From Sipunculus nudus (lineage: Eukaryota; Annelida; Sipuncula; Golfingiida; Sipunculidae), in assembly GCA_026874595.1 (NCBI GenBank), contig CM049317.1, positions 58,215,118 to 58,279,117 on the forward strand: 64,000 nt of DNA, read 5' to 3'. This document shows positions 60,131 through 64,000 of the stretch, in pieces. The first letter of the stretch is position 1; each line of letters starts with the position of its first letter. The position numbers and the translations under genes are program-made. The notes under the pieces were generated by a model that was not told the origin of the DNA, made no database searches, and saw only the letters and a program-made list of their open reading frames with translations.

Positions 60131-61217
60131 ACGCTTATGATGTGTAACAGTTGTGCATTTTATAATATAAAAATAATGTGTCCATACTATTAAATAATAT
60201 AATGTTTGTAAATATCAATATGTTTATATATATACATATGTGTAACTTATATAGTTTATATATGTTTGTGTATGTACGTGTGCTTACACTTGATTGCTAT
60301 GAAGTATGCCAATGCAAAATAAAATACTAAAACACCACACATATTAACATATCACACTTTGCATGTCAAATATAATTTATAAAATTAAATATTTCCTAAA
60401 TAAATGTGGTAACAATATTTGTTTACATTTGACTCTTTCTCTATCTGTTAATCATTTTTGCCACTGAAACATACACCTATAAACGATTTCACCTAATATC
60501 AAATGGTATACAAATGATATAATGCTGTATACATGCAGTGGCATATGACATAATGACATATCAAATGATAATGATCATAAAAATGACCAGACATTAAATC
60601 GACTACCCCGCGTACAGAACTAGGCCATTGGCACATCCACTTTATTATTATTGAATTTCGAGCTCTGTCATGTGAACAGCCTTTAGGGGATACAGACCCA
60701 AAATAGATCTCACACATAAAATAGATCTCGCGACTATATTGATGACTGTAGTTAGCCATACAATATTGATATTAAGGTCACATACCGCTTATGACTTTTA
60801 CAAATATGTGTCATTGAGTTTCATGGTTGGTTGCCATATTCCTACAAAAGAAACTTGGTCAAGGTAGCGACAAGATGATTTATACATAAACAGAGAGATG
60901 AAGTCTCCATTAACTAAATTTCTTTTGATATTTCACAAATCTTTACTATTGTAGGAACAAGTTGAATAATTATCATTGTATAGTTTTTGATGCTAAGTGT
61001 AATCAAGTATAGATATCATAATGGATATATAATGAAATTTTTATTTTTTTCAATTTTAAAGTTATTCAGGAATAAAAAAAAATGCTTCACAATATTATTG
61101 CTATTAATTATAATTACATATCTACATATCTACATATATATTAGAGTATATATTATATAATTGGTATAATTATAAGTAATAATAATGATGATAAATGTAA
61201 AACACACAAAAACACAC
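60131..61217. other. AT-rich unique sequence
   Basis: No gene or RNA recognised. Confidence 0.5.
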
Positions 61218-61274
<57 letters not shown>

Positions 61275-61283
61275 ATATATATA
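61218..61283. repeat. (TA)n array
   Basis: Interrupted once by ATTATA. Confidence 0.95.
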
Positions 61284-63663
61284 GACAAAAATGAAATAAA
61301 TACTTGATAAAGCATGATAATAATACAATGAAATAATAATATATAATAGCAAAAATGTCGAAGAAAATACAAATATATTTATTTAGGTATACCAGTGCAT
61401 GAGCTCGAATCAGTTAAAGCTAAATAATAAAATATATATATATTTGGATATGTATTCCGTCAACTATTTATTCAGCCAGTATATACTATAGTGTAGCGAT
61501 CACTGTATGCCTGTAAACACTGGTCCATATTTGCCATCATATTAACACCATTACATATTAATGAAGGACGTATAGACTGCAGTGTTATCAGTTTCAGTAT
61601 CAGCACAGTGTATCAGGCCATTCTCTGATGGACTGTACTGGGTTTAGTTCATTATTTTACACAGGACTAAGCTCATTTCCTATGCAGTCAAATATGTTAT
61701 ATTTTTAACACTACAAGGTACGTTTGTAAGGGAACTTCATAAACAAAACAGGATTAACAAACTGGTTTTTAGGTGATGCTAGGCAGGTGGCAAGTCTGAC
61801 AATACAAAGGGGACATCTGCCTGGAATATCGGACATGGAGAAGATCTTAATGTAATGAAGAAAACACATGTCTGTCCAGATCAGAGGGAAAACAGATACT
61901 TAGAACAAAGAGAGCTGACATTCGTTGGTTATTGTACCTTCCTGTAGCTAATAAAGACTACCAGTTCTTTATGACCGAGAGCCCCTGCTTATACAGACAG
62001 CAGCACGGATTAATTCAGCGGGGTGAAAGTTCCATTCCGTTAGGAGATGCCCACTAGGAGCGGAAAAGAGAATTCCCCTTAATGGAAATGGATTGATCTA
62101 CGGGGCCGCACCATGTTGACAAGGCCGTCTGAATCTCTCTTCGACTGAGAGTCTGTAAACACACAACTAGGGCTCCAATGAATTATCGCTGGCGGAACCC
62201 AGGGGTGCAATCGGGAAGAGGGAAGAAAATTGAAATAGGACATGTTGGCTGTTACATGGTTTCTAACGTGCTTTGCTCCACGACTATGGTGACTAGTAGA
62301 GGAAAGCGCACTACAAATAGCCTCAGATCGGTGCGACTATTCCGGGTCTTCAAGACACACCATGTCGCGCTATTGTGTCTAAGCCATCGACTCTAAAATC
62401 GGAACACGCAAATGGCCGTCGAAGGCGCGGACTGTAACGTTTAGGACGGGGCTGAATGGTCAATAACAGGTCTATTGGATGATTATATTGGTGATTTGGT
62501 TGCTCGCCATTCCCCTGCTACAGGCTCTTCTGAAGTCACACTGCACTAAGCATGTATATAGATTACATGCCATTGCAGTGTAATTTGACGCCAAGCACGT
62601 CTATGCTGAATTAAATTATACGTAAACCAGATCGTCCTGTGCTGGCTGACTCATATAGCATTAAGAAGACTGATACCCTTGGGTTAAACCGTCTGGTTCC
62701 ATCAGATGAATTTTCTTCTATAAGATTCTGAATGTGTATACACATGTTAAATACACACCATCCGGATCTAGGTTTGATTCTTATCCATACAGACAAATTT
62801 AAAAAATCCTCCAGTTTCTTGAAGTAACGGCATATTACATATAAAAATATCAAATATCAGGTTTTTTTTTAAAAAGGCAAGTCATATCTCATCCACTATA
62901 TAAACAAAACCCAATATTATATTTGAGTAGTTTCTGCCATATATATATAGGCCCACAGCTGTCTTACAAAAAGTGATTTAAAGTATAACGGCCTGAATAT
63001 ATATTCATATCTACATTGTGTCTGGATATTCAGATCCCTATTAACAAAAGAAACGCAGTGGTATATATATGCCATATATTTGTATATATTTGTGTGTGCG
63101 TGTGTGTGCGCGCGTGTGCTTTAGATGTGAAATCGTTAGGGATGAATTAACATATCGATACGAATTTATACGTTTAAAATCTCTCAGCCGTATATGATCA
63201 TGCAGCAGAAACAATTAATTCTTGACAAATGAACATTTTTTTCAAGATGTATATAACCTCATAAAAGAGTGTTCACACGTCACTGCCACTGCATGCACAA
63301 TGCATGCTTAGGGGATAAAACACCAAAATTGGTAAAATAATATATGGTTCTGACAGCTTGAAATGATGTGTAATTGATCCGTCCCATCGGTACCCAGCAA
63401 TTAAGAGCTGAATACTCATCTTGGTTCTTTTAATCATTGTTATTGATATTTTTATTGAATATATCTGTCTGCCCAATATCAGAGATTTTATCTTACAATA
63501 CATAAAGCATATAGCCAGTAATTTGTATATCTGCTATAGTGAAGACTGTGGTCCGTTATCAATAATACCGATAACATCTGTGTTCTATATTGTTGTAATG
63601 TTTGAAGTGTACAGATATAGTCACGTGACGTGCTTGTCATACATCAATAATTATAAAATATAA

Positions 63664-63664
<1 letters not shown>
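61284..63664. other. Unique sequence with GC-balanced block 61860-62640
   Basis: No coding frame recognised. The 61860-62640 block is nonrepetitive and GC-balanced, a possible conserved noncoding element. (TG)n with CGCG lies at 63090-63118. Confidence 0.45.

Positions 63665-63701
<37 letters not shown>
63665..63701. repeat. (TA)n array
   Basis: About 18 dinucleotides. Confidence 0.95.
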
Positions 63702-63704
<3 letters not shown>

Positions 63705-64000
63705 TTTCGATAGGCAACTAAAATAGAGTCTGGAACGCTCAGGGACACATTTTGGAGGGTCACATGAGATTTTGGACTGTCCCAAGTGGAGGGGATCTTT
63801 ACCAAAGTTTAAAGCGTTTTTTTTTTTTTTAAATTGAATACATTTTACGATAATCATCTGATATCGTATCATTAGATGAAGAGTTGATTATAATGAAATT
63901 GAAGGGTCAGTTATAAGCTCAGTGGTTTCACCAGGACTGGTCAGAGGTCGTCTGTAATTGGCAGTGAGTAAGAGACAGCTGTGGTCCTCTTAATTGCAAT
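63702..64000. other. Unique sequence to the window end
   Basis: No gene recognised; poly-T at 63818-63830. Confidence 0.5.

Overview
This window is animal genomic DNA, and the one securely recognised gene is a Hox gene. The evidence is a homeobox exon with a consensus splice acceptor, long AT-rich noncoding stretches, many simple-sequence arrays, tRNA-derived SINE copies and large satellite blocks. No prokaryotic features (operons, ribosome binding sites, dense ORFs) are present. The homeodomain most resembles lophotrochozoan Post2, so the source is probably a mollusc or another spiralian. The species cannot be fixed from the sequence.

Layout. 1-11 kb: mostly unique AT-rich DNA with (TA)n and (GA)n arrays, two tandem tRNA-type SINEs (7.2-7.7 kb), and two copies of a roughly 500-bp dispersed repeat with ends rich in GGACTCGGACTT (3.4 and 8.7 kb). 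11.8-12.8 kb: a 32-bp minisatellite. 13.1-28.1 kb: a 15-kb satellite with a 47-bp unit, many units carrying the palindromic CRE octamer TGACGTCA; inside it an apparently identical 2,874-bp block is present twice in tandem. 28-34 kb: AT-rich unique DNA with a dispersed repeat pair near 29.4 and 30.0 kb. 34.1-35.4 kb: a duplicated composite of pentanucleotide (TTATA)n arrays in opposing orientation. 35.4-36.1 kb: a GC-rich, promoter-like island. 36.5-37.8 kb: a 17/34-bp minisatellite. 38-44 kb: (TA)n, (GAT)n, (TTATA)n and (GA)n arrays. 44.7-46.2 kb: a 41-bp minisatellite. 49.8 kb: a decayed TA-flanked MITE.

51.76-52.07 kb, minus strand: the last exon of a Post2-like Hox gene (homeobox plus C-terminal tail and stop). 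Its first exon was not found in the 12 kb to its right and may lie beyond the window. 52-64 kb is therefore probably intron or upstream flank. It holds a perfect 39-bp-arm palindrome between (TA)n arrays (53.2 kb), more pentanucleotide arrays (56.2 and 57.4-57.7 kb), and a tandem duplication at 59.5-60.1 kb.

Apart from the Hox exon, no open frame can be assigned a function. Most long frames are translations of simple repeats. Repeat boundaries and unit counts are by-eye estimates.
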